A stretch of 49,175 nucleotides of DNA, from the IMG/VR virus record IMGVR_UViG_3300037628_000192, positions 1 to 49,175 of that record; one strand, 5' to 3'. Made by a program: the position numbers and the translations under genes. A model generated the notes under the pieces. That model searched no databases and was not told the DNA's origin. It worked only from the letters and a program-made list of their open reading frames with translations. Of this stretch, positions 31,018 through 40,213 are shown piece after piece. The stretch comes from a virus. Position 1 is the first letter of the stretch, and every line of letters starts with the position of its first letter.

Positions 31018-31190
31018 TGGAAAAGAACCAACTAGGAATATGTGCTACTTGTCATTGGTTCGAGGGAGACAGGGAAAATGATGAATTAATGGGCCATTGT
31101 CATTATGATTCACCATCTATGGCAGGATTCCCTTGTATTTATCCTGATAACTGGTGTGGAGATCACAAAGATCAACTCAAGGGGGGATAA
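31017..31190 (+). CDS. small Cys/His-rich protein
   Basis: ATG 31017 overlaps the previous stop (TAATG) and gives 57 residues. Cys9, Cys12, Cys28, Cys40 and Cys47 with several His suggest a metal site: CATCHWF, GHCHYD, GFPCIYP, NWCGDH. The pattern is common in small environmental phage proteins. The stop overlaps the next gene. Confidence 0.6.
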   Translation: MEKNQLGICATCHWFEGDRENDELMGHCHYDSPSMAGFPCIYPDNWCGDHKDQLKGG

Positions 31191-31612
31191 TGAAAAAGGA
31201 TAAATGTGATAAATGCTGTATTGGTTTCGGTAATGAGAGTTACGATGGTGGCGAACTTGTAGACGAAGGCTATGATGGGTATCTGGACGAAGAGTTCACG
31301 TTCTGTCCACACTGCGGGAATGAATTGCCGGAATATGTAAGACCAGAACGCAAACCGAGAGATTATTCTAAACCAGGGCCATTTGATGAAGTTCTTAGGA
31401 AGTTTTATCAACCAGCTATAGAAGAACAGTTAAAAAGCATAATGGAGCCAAGTATCCTTAAAACATTAATAGATAACCCACGTAAACAAGGTATACTTGT
31501 TAATCTTGAAGCGCCTGCCAAGGTAACAGTTCACGATCCAATGAGAGAGCAAAGAGAACATAATATAACATGGGATGACTATGAACCAATTATTAGGCAT
31601 TTTAAAGATTAA
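31190..31612 (+). CDS. zinc-ribbon protein beside terminase
   Basis: ATG 31190 after AAGGGGGG gives 140 residues. CDKC (residues 6-9) and CPHCG (40-44) form a zinc ribbon interrupted by an acidic loop. The C-terminal half is helical with a beta segment (GILVNLEAPAKVTVHD). Its position between the terminase subunits suggests a packaging accessory, which is inference. Confidence 0.6.
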   Translation: MKKDKCDKCCIGFGNESYDGGELVDEGYDGYLDEEFTFCPHCGNELPEYVRPERKPRDYSKPGPFDEVLRKFYQPAIEEQLKSIMEPSILKTLIDNPRKQGILVNLEAPAKVTVHDPMREQREHNITWDDYEPIIRHFKD

Positions 31613-33394
31613 ATGACCAGCTACCCTAAAAACTACGAAGATAACCTTAAATGGCGCGCCCAAATGAGGCTTCAATGCTCTAATAACCCTGGATACCAAA
31701 AAGGGATTAAACGGGCGTTCTTTGAGGATGTTCTATTCGCATTTAATGCGTTCTTCTATACCCTGGATGTTCGTAAACGCCCCCAACACCAGCAACCTTT
31801 CTGCACATACGAGTTTCAAGACGATGCGATCACAAGAATGGTCGATCATATTAACCGTGGGGAGGATATCAGTTACGAGAAGTCCCGTGATATGGGATGC
31901 TCCTGGATGGTAATTCTAGTCTTCTTATGGTTCTGGCTTAATCCTAAGGGTGGTGCGGACTTTTTGCTCGGCTCCCGTATCGAGGATTATGTTGACAAAA
32001 AGGGTGATATGAGGACGTTGATAGAAAAAGCCCGGTATGCCCTCTATAAACTCCCGGAATGGTTGCTCCCTAAGGGCTTTATAAAGAGTAAACATGATAA
32101 CTTTATGAGACTTACCAATCCTGAAACAGGTAACTCCATAACTGGTGAATCCAATAACCCGAACTTCTCTACAGGTGGGCGCTTCTTGGCCGTCCTGTTC
32201 GATGAGTTCGCTAAGTGGGAAGTTACAGATGTATCTGCATGGACCGCTGCTGGCGATGCCACACCATGCCGCATACCCGTGTCTACAGCCTTTGGCGCTT
32301 CTGGCAAGTTCTACGAAATAGTAACTGACGGTCAAACCGAGAAAGTCCGGCTCCACTGGTCCCTACACCCGGAAAAGTCTCTCGGCCTTTACTGCACATA
32401 CCCGCTTGATCCGGACACCGAAGAACCAGAACTTAGATCACCCTGGTACGACAGGGAAGACCAGCGAAGAACTCCCAGTGAAATGCGCCAAGAACTGGAC
32501 ATAGATTACCTTGGCTCTGGTAACCCCGTATTTGACGGTAAGGCCGCTAAACGCATTAAGAAACTAATGAAACTTGAGAAACCCCCTCCCACATACATGA
32601 TAATAGACCTTGCAACCAGCGCAATCACCGAAACTGAAAAACCCAGAGACAATGAAGGGATCTTGCTAGTCTGGGAAAAACCCAATGAAAAGACAGGGTA
32701 TTCAATAGGCGTTGATGTTGTTGAAGGTAAGGAATGGGGGGACTTCGCAGTTATAAAGGTCATGGATCGAGTCACGAAAGCCACAGTAGCTACCTACGCA
32801 GGTCGTATAGACGAAGTTCAGCTAGCTAGAATCATTAATAATATTAGCTCTTATTATGATAATAACTGGGTCGGGATTGAAACTAACGGCCCCGGGCTCG
32901 CTACATTCGATCTCTGCTACATCCAGTACGGCATGACGAACTTATTTATGATGCCCCAGTTTGACTCTGCTAAAGGGTCGTATTCATACAAGAAAGGCTG
33001 GTGGACCAGTGGCGCATCCAGATCAGTTCTTATAGCAGGGATTAAAGAATGGCTGCAAGAAGCCCAAGGGTGGACAGACCCCAGGTGTTTAAGAGAGTTG
33101 ACAACCTTTGTTTATCAAGGTACACCCCCTAAAGCACAAGCAAAAGCCGGTAGTAACGATGATGAGGTTTTTGCGCACGGTATCTGCATCCAAGTTGACC
33201 ACATAGCACCACTTGAAGAATGGGAACAGAAAGAAGAGTTCCGGCCCGATGGGTTGTCGAAATTGTTATTCGTACCGCAGAAAATAACCAACGAGCCTAG
33301 TATCGAGGAAAGGTGTCTGCAAACCGTGATAGCTAAAAAGGCTATGAAGGATAATGTTCTTGAGAACCTGGGTGTGAGTTTCGGGAGATTTTGA
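31613..33394 (+). CDS. terminase large subunit
   Basis: The 593-aa protein has the ATPase motifs of phage large terminases: a Walker A variant EKSRDMGCS (residues 89-97), Walker B FLAVLFDE (192-199) and a coupling-type region STAFG. The C-terminal RNase H-like nuclease shows GVDVVEGKEWGDFAV with Asp368, VGIETNGPG with Glu423, and SNDDEVFAHG with acidic residues near 516-518. It cuts concatemers and pumps DNA through the portal. The start abuts the previous stop with no space. Confidence 0.9.
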   Translation: MTSYPKNYEDNLKWRAQMRLQCSNNPGYQKGIKRAFFEDVLFAFNAFFYTLDVRKRPQHQQPFCTYEFQDDAITRMVDHINRGEDISYEKSRDMGCSWMVILVFLWFWLNPKGGADFLLGSRIEDYVDKKGDMRTLIEKARYALYKLPEWLLPKGFIKSKHDNFMRLTNPETGNSITGESNNPNFSTGGRFLAVLFDEFAKWEVTDVSAWTAAGDATPCRIPVSTAFGASGKFYEIVTDGQTEKVRLHWSLHPEKSLGLYCTYPLDPDTEEPELRSPWYDREDQRRTPSEMRQELDIDYLGSGNPVFDGKAAKRIKKLMKLEKPPPTYMIIDLATSAITETEKPRDNEGILLVWEKPNEKTGYSIGVDVVEGKEWGDFAVIKVMDRVTKATVATYAGRIDEVQLARIINNISSYYDNNWVGIETNGPGLATFDLCYIQYGMTNLFMMPQFDSAKGSYSYKKGWWTSGASRSVLIAGIKEWLQEAQGWTDPRCLRELTTFVYQGTPPKAQAKAGSNDDEVFAHGICIQVDHIAPLEEWEQKEEFRPDGLSKLLFVPQKITNEPSIEERCLQTVIAKKAMKDNVLENLGVSFGRF

Positions 33395-33409
33395 AAGGAG
33401 GGCAATAAA

Positions 33410-33565
33410 ATGGATAAAGAATTTAAAATAGGGTCAAAATGTAATTCAGACAAGGATGAGCATGTTTGGATTTATTTTACAACCGCAGACAAGACGTTTT
33501 GTGATCCATATAAAAAATGTCAATGTGGTGAAAAATCTTACGCTCCGAACAATACGGTTGAGTAA
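33410..33565 (+). CDS. small Cys-containing protein
   Basis: ATG 33410 after AAAGGAGGG gives 51 residues. Cys11, Cys31, Cys37 and Cys39 (CDPYKKCQCG) could hold a metal. It ends directly before ATG 33566. No family is recognised. Confidence 0.55.
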   Translation: MDKEFKIGSKCNSDKDEHVWIYFTTADKTFCDPYKKCQCGEKSYAPNNTVE

Positions 33566-33637
33566 ATGGCTTGGGACGTTGTTTTCGACCAAAAGACCAT
33601 AACAAAGGAAAATAACAATGGCTTGGGACGTATTATT
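33566..33637 (+). CDS. 24-aa frame echoing the next gene's N-terminus
   Basis: The frame begins MAWDVVFDQKTITKE, close to MAWDVLFESKTVVKD of the gene at 33618, with ATGGCTTGGGACGT identical. The reading ends inside the next gene start, so the two overlap out of frame. It looks like a duplicated gene start left by recombination. Confidence 0.4.
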
Positions 33638-33959
33638 TGAGTCTAAAACTGTCGTAAAAGACACCACTGAAACATCCGCTCGTGCGTACCTGTCAGATGG
33701 CAAGAACAACCATGCTATTCAATATAAACTCACAGGTGACGGAACTCTTGACTTATATGTGGATACCAGTATAGATGGTGAGGACTGGATCAGTAACGGT
33801 ATCAAGGCTGATGACATAACGGATACGTCCGGGCCAGGCAGTGATGGTAAAGACATTATACCACTATCACTTAAACCAGGGGAGTTCCTGCGTGTACGAG
33901 CCACAGAAGTTACGACATCAGACGATGTTGTTTTAATGCTCTGGCTGGTGCAGAAATAA
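33618..33959 (+). CDS. small beta-rich virion candidate
   Basis: The 113-aa protein is entirely beta-like (YKLTGDGTLDLYVDTSIDGE, FLRVRATEV). It resembles small phage appendage or decoration proteins. AAAGGAAAA precedes the start. It opens the fibre gene block. No family is established. Confidence 0.55.
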   Translation: MAWDVLFESKTVVKDTTETSARAYLSDGKNNHAIQYKLTGDGTLDLYVDTSIDGEDWISNGIKADDITDTSGPGSDGKDIIPLSLKPGEFLRVRATEVTTSDDVVLMLWLVQK

Positions 33960-33979
33960 CATAACTACAAGGAGGGATT

Positions 33980-34165
33980 ATGACGTTTGAAACAGCAACA
34001 GAAACAGAAGAAGCTCTAGTTAGCACTAATCAAGAACTTGAAATCGTGATCGAGAAAAAGTCCTTCTTTGGGGGTTACAAGAAAATCACCATAAGAGGAT
34101 ATAAAAAAGACGTTCCTGAAATCATAGAGTTTTGTCAAAAGGGACTGGAAGGGATGAAAACGTAA
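33980..34165 (+). CDS. small hypothetical protein
   Basis: The 61-aa protein has AAGGAGGG upstream. It has an acidic N-terminus, a central beta segment (FFGGYKKITIRGYKK) and a C-terminal helix. No family is recognised. Confidence 0.55.
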   Translation: MTFETATETEEALVSTNQELEIVIEKKSFFGGYKKITIRGYKKDVPEIIEFCQKGLEGMKT

Positions 34166-34166
34166 C

Positions 34167-36002
34167 ATGGCTTGGCTACCTGGATTTGTTAGATGGTTTA
34201 AAGACACTTCAGCTCCTGGGGTTGGTGATGATATTAATGAGGGGTATGAAGTCACCGATATTATCGTTGATGAAACCAATGGTAAGGCATACATCTGTGT
34301 AGATAACGCAGCAGGGGCAGCAGATTGGAATCAGATAGATGCAGCAGCAGGAGCAGGAGCCGTTGCTAACACTGACTTTGATGCTACAACTTTCCTTTAT
34401 GCTACTCTTGACGACACTCCTGAACCTAAGACACCAGCCGAAGTTATGGCCATCCTTAGTGGTGAAGCTGGGGCTGAGTTCTTATTTAATACCCAGAAGA
34501 TTGGTGGTGTTGTTGATCCCACAACAGATCAGCAAGCTGCAACTAAGAAATATGTAGATGATAATTCAGGTGGAACAGTTGATACAAGTGGTACTCCTGT
34601 CGATGATGATTTTGCTAAGTTTACGGACGCAGATACGATTGAGGGACGATCTTATTCGGAAGTGAAACAAGACCTCAGCCTTGAGGATTCCGACATTAAT
34701 ACTCTCATTACAGCGACTAAGATAGACGACCTAACCGCCGGAGATGATAATACAGACCTTGATGCCGACACCTCTAATCATGGCTTACTCCCTAAGGGAG
34801 ATGGTGATGAGCACCACTTCTTAGATGGGAATATCGCTTGGAGCCTTCCCACTGTTACCTTAAATGTTAGAAAGGGGAGTGCAGGGACAGTCACTCTCAT
34901 GAAGGCCGTTTATGCTGATGGTTGGAATGCTTCTGGATGGATTGAGGTAGAACTTGCCGATGCCGACGATGCAGCTAAGATGCCCTGTATTGGTCTTGTA
35001 GCGGAGGCTTCTATCGGAGTAGGTGGAGGTGGGCATGTTATAATGTCTGGCGTTCTTACCGGACTGGATACCTCTGGGTTTAGTGTTCTAGATGAGTTGT
35101 ATGTAGATACTACAGCTGGTGATCTGACAGCAACTAAGCCAACAGGGTCTACTACTGATGTTCAAAAAATCGGGTTGGTGTTGAGGGCTCATAACGGCTC
35201 AGGAATTATTTTGGTCTTTGGTGCAGGTAGGGCAAATGATATTCCCAACACAATAACTCTACCTGATGGTAACAGCATCAACCTTCAAGAGAGTATTACT
35301 TTTACCGGAGCTACGGGTGAGAATCAGATCAAAATGCCCGATATCTTGGCTGATGCACTCTCGATCCAAGAAGGGGCTAATAAGTATGTTACTTTCAAAA
35401 CTACTAATGGAGCCGAACTTGTCCAGATCAATAAGAAGATCCTTTCTGTCTTGAACCTCTACTTCAGTGATGAGGGAGGGGAACATATTCTAGGGGATGG
35501 GATGGATCTAACAATCGCCTCCGGGGGGGATATTAACCTTAATGCTACAGCTGATGTAAATCTTGGTGGTACGTTGGATCTCAACGAGAACGCAATAGAT
35601 CTCACCACTGGTCTTGCAGATACGAAGTATGAAGGTTTCACTGCTACTTTCACAGCTGGCGAGAACCTGACCATAGGTGAGCTTTGCTACTTCAAACCCG
35701 GGGATTCCAAGATGTGGCAGTGTGATGGAGATGCTCTGGCCACAACCACAGGACTTCTCGCAATAGCTACAACAACTATAAGTGCTGATGCGTCTGGGGT
35801 ATTCCTTCTCTGGGGATTTATTAGGGATGATGGAGCTTTTGCATATACCGCTGGAGATGAGCTTTACGTTAGCCTTACTCCTGGAATACCAACAGCTACG
35901 ATTCCACCTGCAGCGGGGGACTTTGTACGAGTTGTTGGAAATGCTATAACTGCCGATGTTATAATGTTTAACCCGAGTAATGATATTATAGAAAGAGTCT
36001 AG
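34167..36002 (+). CDS. tail fibre / appendage protein
   Basis: The 611-aa protein begins with a small beta domain (residues 1-60). The motif DQQAATKKYVDD near residue 125 is typical of fibre connector segments. Long beta-rich repeats follow, including GGDINLNATADVNLGGTLDL at about 450-470, which resembles a triple-helix fibre shaft. The C-terminal 110 residues form a Gly- and Thr-rich cap. It probably binds the host surface. The start ATGGCTTGG is shared with several neighbours. The stop overlaps the next start (TAGTG). Confidence 0.7.
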   Translation: MAWLPGFVRWFKDTSAPGVGDDINEGYEVTDIIVDETNGKAYICVDNAAGAADWNQIDAAAGAGAVANTDFDATTFLYATLDDTPEPKTPAEVMAILSGEAGAEFLFNTQKIGGVVDPTTDQQAATKKYVDDNSGGTVDTSGTPVDDDFAKFTDADTIEGRSYSEVKQDLSLEDSDINTLITATKIDDLTAGDDNTDLDADTSNHGLLPKGDGDEHHFLDGNIAWSLPTVTLNVRKGSAGTVTLMKAVYADGWNASGWIEVELADADDAAKMPCIGLVAEASIGVGGGGHVIMSGVLTGLDTSGFSVLDELYVDTTAGDLTATKPTGSTTDVQKIGLVLRAHNGSGIILVFGAGRANDIPNTITLPDGNSINLQESITFTGATGENQIKMPDILADALSIQEGANKYVTFKTTNGAELVQINKKILSVLNLYFSDEGGEHILGDGMDLTIASGGDINLNATADVNLGGTLDLNENAIDLTTGLADTKYEGFTATFTAGENLTIGELCYFKPGDSKMWQCDGDALATTTGLLAIATTTISADASGVFLLWGFIRDDGAFAYTAGDELYVSLTPGIPTATIPPAAGDFVRVVGNAITADVIMFNPSNDIIERV

Positions 36003-36301
36003 TGGGCGCACATATTCAATGGCTTAAAGAACAAGACGGACAAATTGGAGTGTTCCGGTGTGGAGAGGGGTTCAACAAATTTGGTGATCCCTGGGAAATG
36101 GTGTCTGTAATTCAACGCACAAAAGATGGTGGTGTGCATATGTTCGGAGTTCAAAGCAATATGAGACCTACGCAGCTTTTTAAATTTAAGAAAGATATCG
36201 AAGAATTAATGAGACAAGAGTGCGTGAGTTATATCATTTGGGAAAAGCTAAGATCTGATAGAACCATGAAGCATGTTAGGGTAGATATTAAGGGGGACTA
36301 A
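36002..36301 (+). CDS. small protein with GTG start
   Basis: GTG 36002 overlaps the fibre stop and gives 99 residues. The protein has an alpha/beta look with HMFGVQSNMRPTQLFKFKKD and no known motif. It lies among fibre genes, so it may be a chaperone or fibre accessory; this is inference. Confidence 0.6.
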   Translation: MGAHIQWLKEQDGQIGVFRCGEGFNKFGDPWEMVSVIQRTKDGGVHMFGVQSNMRPTQLFKFKKDIEELMRQECVSYIIWEKLRSDRTMKHVRVDIKGD

Positions 36302-36302
36302 A

Positions 36303-36836
36303 ATGTCAATAACATCAACCGAAATATTAGAAGATTCAGCACAGGCTGATGGCAGTCGCCACATTGGAGTGAAGTTTAACTTCCATAACGGTCAGGAAGT
36401 TGTCAGACGCTTTTGGGTAGATTCATTGTTTGATACCGTAACCGATATTGCAGCGATGGAACCAGGAATTGAAGCCTATATGATCGAACAAGACGATGAG
36501 GAAGTAATGGCTCAGATTGAAAAGGGCAATATTGCTCCGTTATCTGCTCAACCTGTTCACCCTGAAACCATTTCTGCCAATGATCGTAAAAAGCGATTGG
36601 TTAGAAAACTACTCCGTAAAATGATGCAAGAGAGAGATATGAAACTTGTTAGAAAAATGCTCTATCCAATCTGGAAATGGCTGAAATATGACTCCGGTTT
36701 TACCGCCACTCAGATAGCTAATTATTTCAATATCTCACTTGCAAAGCTCGGAACCATCAACTCCCGCTTCCAGGCAATACACGACAACCTCACCATGATT
36801 GACGCAGACGATGGGTATCTTGGGGAGGTGGACTGA
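36303..36836 (+). CDS. hypothetical protein of the fibre block
   Basis: The 177-aa protein has a beta-rich N-terminal half (GVKFNFHNGQEVVRRFWVDS). The C-terminal half is strongly helical and basic (KKRLVRKLLRKMMQERDMKL). AAGGGGG precedes the start. It overlaps the next gene by one base. It may be a fibre-assembly protein, but no family is recognised. Confidence 0.6.
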   Translation: MSITSTEILEDSAQADGSRHIGVKFNFHNGQEVVRRFWVDSLFDTVTDIAAMEPGIEAYMIEQDDEEVMAQIEKGNIAPLSAQPVHPETISANDRKKRLVRKLLRKMMQERDMKLVRKMLYPIWKWLKYDSGFTATQIANYFNISLAKLGTINSRFQAIHDNLTMIDADDGYLGEVD

Positions 36837-38158
36837 TGGCTACCTTCTATGTTGATTCGGCGGCAAGCGGAGATGATGGTGGAAGTAACTGGACAAATGC
36901 CTTTCCAGATTTAGCGACTGCTTTTGCGGATGCTGGTACAGTAGCCGGGTCCGACCTTCTTGTGGATGATGGTCATAGTTTTACCCCAGATGCTATAATT
37001 ACATACTCATCTAAAGGTACTCTTGCTGCACCCGTAAATGTTTATGTCGTAGATAAGGCAGACGACTCCTATGCTGGCAAGTCTGGAACTGGTAGTAATG
37101 CAGCGATAGAGGACAATACGGCTGGTCTTCATACTATTTATACAGATGGGTTTGCTAATGTTTACGGAGTTCATTTTAAAAGTGGGGGAAATATCATTGG
37201 AGGTGCTACCAATGATAATGAAACATGGCAGTTTATTGATTGCGTTTTGGAAGTTGCATATAACAATGCAGCCGCAGAGTTGTTTGAGCCAGAGGCCGGG
37301 CAGTGCTGGAAATTGTTTAATACTGACATTAAATTTGCACATACGGGCGGTTCAATCGTTATGGCAGCCGGAGCGGTTTTCGAATGGTTTGGGGGAACTT
37401 TACTAACTACAGACACAGCACAACTTGTGGAAGAACACTTTAACCTCGGCGGTATTTTTAGGGCTAGAGGTGTTGATTTAAGCATCATGAACGGTGGAGC
37501 TATTTTCAATGGTTTTGGATTCGGTACAAATGAAGCTGGATTTTACGGCGAAATAGTCGGCTGCAAACTCAATGCAACTCCACCAGCACTTGTCACAGAC
37601 ACACCCGCAGTAGACGGCGTCTATCTCGCCATGATCGGATGCGGAAGTGCCGGAGTTCCACAGACTCATATTCATACGAGCCAGGGGGATGTTACCCAGG
37701 AAACTTCGGTAGTCCGAACTGCAACCTATGACGGCTCAAACAAATATTCTTTTGAGATGATCTCAAACGTCAATGCTGATTTTCACACTCCGCTGAGATT
37801 CAAACTTGCTGAAATCTGGTGTGCTGCTGATCCTACGCTGACCGTAGAATGTACCCACGATGCACAAGGGAGTGAAGCAGGCGGCAATTTTGGAGATGAT
37901 GAGTTCTGGATTGAAGTTGAGCATCCAAACGATACGGTGGCTGCATATCGAAATTGGGATAGAACCTCACGAATGGCAACGCTCGGTTCGTCTACTATAC
38001 GAGATGCAGGAACATCTGGAGATTGGACAGCGGGCAAGACGGATTTTGATAAGTGCGAAGAAGTGATAAACAGTAGCGCAGGAATCCATACGATATGGGC
38101 CTGCCTTGGGGTTGCAAGCAAGACAGTTTATGTATGTCCTAAAATTGATGTGAGCTAA
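36836..38158 (+). CDS. beta-helix fibre / tailspike-like protein
   Basis: The 440-aa protein starts ATFYVDSAASGDDGGSNWTN, a common opening of secreted right-handed beta-helix proteins. Repeating short strands run to about residue 260. A beta-sandwich-like C-terminal part with conserved Cys and Trp follows. Such proteins bind or cleave polysaccharide. No catalytic residues could be assigned, so binding rather than cleavage is also possible. GGGGAGGTGG precedes the start. Confidence 0.65.
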   Translation: MATFYVDSAASGDDGGSNWTNAFPDLATAFADAGTVAGSDLLVDDGHSFTPDAIITYSSKGTLAAPVNVYVVDKADDSYAGKSGTGSNAAIEDNTAGLHTIYTDGFANVYGVHFKSGGNIIGGATNDNETWQFIDCVLEVAYNNAAAELFEPEAGQCWKLFNTDIKFAHTGGSIVMAAGAVFEWFGGTLLTTDTAQLVEEHFNLGGIFRARGVDLSIMNGGAIFNGFGFGTNEAGFYGEIVGCKLNATPPALVTDTPAVDGVYLAMIGCGSAGVPQTHIHTSQGDVTQETSVVRTATYDGSNKYSFEMISNVNADFHTPLRFKLAEIWCAADPTLTVECTHDAQGSEAGGNFGDDEFWIEVEHPNDTVAAYRNWDRTSRMATLGSSTIRDAGTSGDWTAGKTDFDKCEEVINSSAGIHTIWACLGVASKTVYVCPKIDVS

Positions 38159-38380
38159 ATGGCAGATACAAGTTGGGAATATGTAATACCCGGTGCCGGG
38201 ACTTACAATGACACTTCACAGGACTTTGAGCCGGTTGTGCCTGGGGTTGGGACTGTTAATGAGGGGGCTACGGCAGCTCCGGGGGGTTGGACTCATAAGT
38301 GGAACACAATAGCTGCTGCGAATATGGCTAAGATTAATACAATACCAAAGGCAAATATAGCTAAGATTAACACTATATAA
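38159..38380 (+). CDS. small repeat-containing fibre-block protein
   Basis: The 73-aa protein has two short internal duplications: IPGAGTYND with VPGVGTVNE, and NMAKINTIPK with NIAKINTI at the end. Such direct repeats suggest slippage or a small trimeric shaft. It starts directly after the beta-helix gene. No family is recognised. Confidence 0.55.
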   Translation: MADTSWEYVIPGAGTYNDTSQDFEPVVPGVGTVNEGATAAPGGWTHKWNTIAAANMAKINTIPKANIAKINTI

Positions 38381-38392
38381 GAAGGATAAGAA

Positions 38393-38812
38393 ATGATACC
38401 TACGCAAGGAGCAGTTAGAAGTTTTTCAGATAAAGCAATCTCAATGTTTCCGATTAAGATGAGATTGTTTCAGGTTGCCTGGACAAGCAGTGCAGACACT
38501 AATGGAGGCGCTGATTTGTTCACATGTGTTACTGATATTGACATTACTGGTTGGATACACGAAATAGAGACTGATCCAGATGGAACTACAGCACCGACGG
38601 CTGCTTATGATATTACCTTAATAAACGCTAATGGTAGGGATGTCGCAGGGGGAGCCCTTGCCAATAGAAGTGCTACAGCTACCGAGATAGTTAAACCTCT
38701 TGTGAACAGTATCCAGCAAAAGGTTATTAGCCACGGGCCGTTGACAATCACCATCACCGCTGCTGGAGATGAGAAAAAAGGCGAACTCTTAATCTACTAC
38801 GAGCCTTTTTAA
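38393..38812 (+). CDS. beta-rich appendage protein, paralog A
   Basis: The 139-aa protein shares its whole length with the next gene: MRLFQVAWTS, FTCVTDIDITGWIHEIETDP, NGRDVAGGALANR, IVKPLVNSI and GPLTIT are matched by near-identical segments. The pair arose by tandem duplication. A virion decoration or fibre-tip role is plausible. AGAAGGATAAG precedes the start. Confidence 0.65.
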   Translation: MIPTQGAVRSFSDKAISMFPIKMRLFQVAWTSSADTNGGADLFTCVTDIDITGWIHEIETDPDGTTAPTAAYDITLINANGRDVAGGALANRSATATEIVKPLVNSIQQKVISHGPLTITITAAGDEKKGELLIYYEPF

Positions 38813-38824
38813 GGAGAAAGTGAA

Positions 38825-39226
38825 ATGAAGCCAAGTGCAGGAACAGTTAGAACCTATTCAGATACATCAATCGGCAAGGGCAGGATGCGGTTGTTTCAAG
38901 TAGCGTACACGACTCATGCAAGTGCCGGGACGTTTACTTGTGTTACCCCCTTAGATATTACCGGCTGGATACATGAGGTGGAGACAGACCCGGCTCCCTC
39001 CACACCCCAACCTGATGATAACTACAGCATTACGTTAAAGAACTCAAACGGTCGGGATGTTATGGGTGGCGCTTTAGCTACTAGGGATGAAACCAATACG
39101 GAGATGGTTAAACCGATTGTTAATAGTATTTGGCAGAAAGCATGGAATGAAGGTCCACTCACTATTGCTGTAACCGTTGCCGGGAACAGTAAAGAGGCAG
39201 AGTTATTAATATATTATGAAGCATAA
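38825..39226 (+). CDS. beta-rich appendage protein, paralog B
   Basis: The 133-aa protein is the second copy of the tandem pair, with MRLFQVAYTT, FTCVTPLDITGWIHEVETDP, NGRDVMGGALATR and GPLTIA. It differs in the N-terminal 20 residues. AAGGAGAAAG precedes the start. Two versions may build a hetero-oligomer. Confidence 0.65.
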   Translation: MKPSAGTVRTYSDTSIGKGRMRLFQVAYTTHASAGTFTCVTPLDITGWIHEVETDPAPSTPQPDDNYSITLKNSNGRDVMGGALATRDETNTEMVKPIVNSIWQKAWNEGPLTIAVTVAGNSKEAELLIYYEA

Positions 39227-39247
39227 GAATGAAAAAGGAGAAATAAA

Positions 39248-39391
39248 ATGAACCTTACAATTATTTTAAACTTACTCAAAGATCATCCAGAGTTATTGGG
39301 GCAGCTTATACCTCTCATTGGTCCGATCACAGAGCTGGCAAACACCATCAACGAGATTCTGGATAAAATTAAGGCGATCGTGGAATCGTGA
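39248..39391 (+). CDS. small amphipathic helical protein, holin-like candidate
   Basis: ATG 39248 after AAAAAGGAG gives 47 residues: MNLTIILNLLKDHPELLG and then a hydrophobic helix (QLIPLIGPITELANTINEIL) and a charged end. The hydrophobicity is moderate, so membrane insertion is possible. It overlaps the next gene by four bases and starts the lysis block. Confidence 0.5.
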   Translation: MNLTIILNLLKDHPELLGQLIPLIGPITELANTINEILDKIKAIVES

Positions 39392-39633
39392 GCTTAAAAA
39401 GGATCAGATTAGCGATTTGCTTGATAATCTTTTTTAGCCTCCTGGCCATCTCTTGTGCTGCTCCCAGGGGAGATGCAGCCAAGCAATACGAGCAGGCGAT
39501 TAGTATTTATTGCTCCGCTCCGAATTGTAATGTCAGCATAACTGTGACTACCTCCGTAGCTGCCGATGTTAAGAAGGACCAAAAGGCAGATGCTAAGGCT
39601 GATATTAGCCCGACTTTGGATATAGCGCCATGA
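39388..39633 (+). CDS. small lipoprotein, o-spanin candidate
   Basis: GTG 39388 gives 81 residues. A basic start and a hydrophobic helix (residues 8-20) lead to AISC with Cys23, a weak lipobox. The mature chain is short and contains Lys and Ala repeats (KKDQKADAKADIS). Phage outer-membrane spanins have this form. No partner i-spanin is recognised next to it. The overlap GTGA couples it to the previous gene. Confidence 0.5.
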   Translation: MSLKRIRLAICLIIFFSLLAISCAAPRGDAAKQYEQAISIYCSAPNCNVSITVTTSVAADVKKDQKADAKADISPTLDIAP

Positions 39634-39659
39634 AAGACTGTTACAGGAAGGATTAAACG

Positions 39660-39788
39660 ATGCGAAGAATTGTAATTGCCGTAATTGTCCTAGTCTTAAT
39701 CGCTAGTTGCTCCTGGGGGAAAAAAACTTCGCCTGGATGGGCGAGCAATGCAAGTCCAACTGAGGTTATGGAGGAGCTGTATTTCTAA
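39660..39788 (+). CDS. second small lipoprotein
   Basis: ATG 39660 gives 42 residues with a hydrophobic signal and IASC at Cys17, a good lipobox. The mature part has only 26 residues. AGGAAGGA precedes the start and the stop overlaps the next start (TAATG). Two lipoproteins in a row suggest outer-membrane action during lysis in a Gram-negative host. Confidence 0.55.
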   Translation: MRRIVIAVIVLVLIASCSWGKKTSPGWASNASPTEVMEELYF

Positions 39789-40213
39789 TGATCGAGATGC
39801 CCATACTCAGACCCGTTCCTATCCCGACTAAGGGGTTATCCTTTTGGAAGCGGATTGGGGTGTGGAGACATACGACCCGGAAATGGGAAGTTATGGAGGA
39901 TTGGGATTATCCTGGGTTCCATATACCAAAAGGATTTATCTTTGACGGTGCTTCAATACCACGGCCTTTGTGGTGGTTCTTATCTCCTGTTGGGTTATTA
40001 CTCATTCCAGGATTAATACACGATTGGGGGTATAGGTACAATACTGGTAGCGGAGTGAAATCTAATATAAGCGATAGAGGGATTTGGGATATACTCTTTC
40101 GGCAAATTATTAAAGAAGTGACCGACACAACCATAATCCCCTGGATAGCCTGGGCAGCGGTGAGAATCGGTGGCTGGAAAGCGTGGAGAAAACATAGGAG
40201 GAATGATGCCTGA
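39788..40213 (+). CDS. DUF1353 family protein
   Basis: The 141-aa protein matches DUF1353: KWEVMEDWDYPGFHIPKGFI, FDGASIPRPLWWFLSPVG and a GLIHDWGYR motif, with a C-terminal hydrophobic segment. Members are frequent in tailed phages near lysis or tail genes. Their activity is not established; His and Asp in IHDWGYR suggest an enzyme. It may be the missing lysis enzyme here. Confidence 0.75.
   Translation: MIEMPILRPVPIPTKGLSFWKRIGVWRHTTRKWEVMEDWDYPGFHIPKGFIFDGASIPRPLWWFLSPVGLLLIPGLIHDWGYRYNTGSGVKSNISDRGIWDILFRQIIKEVTDTTIIPWIAWAAVRIGGWKAWRKHRRNDA

Noticed and set aside
35508-36011. Reverse-strand open frame of 167 codons opposite the fibre gene
   Set aside because: The Ser/Cys/Ile-rich composition is what the complement of a Gly/Thr/Asp-rich fibre gene gives; no start signals are present.
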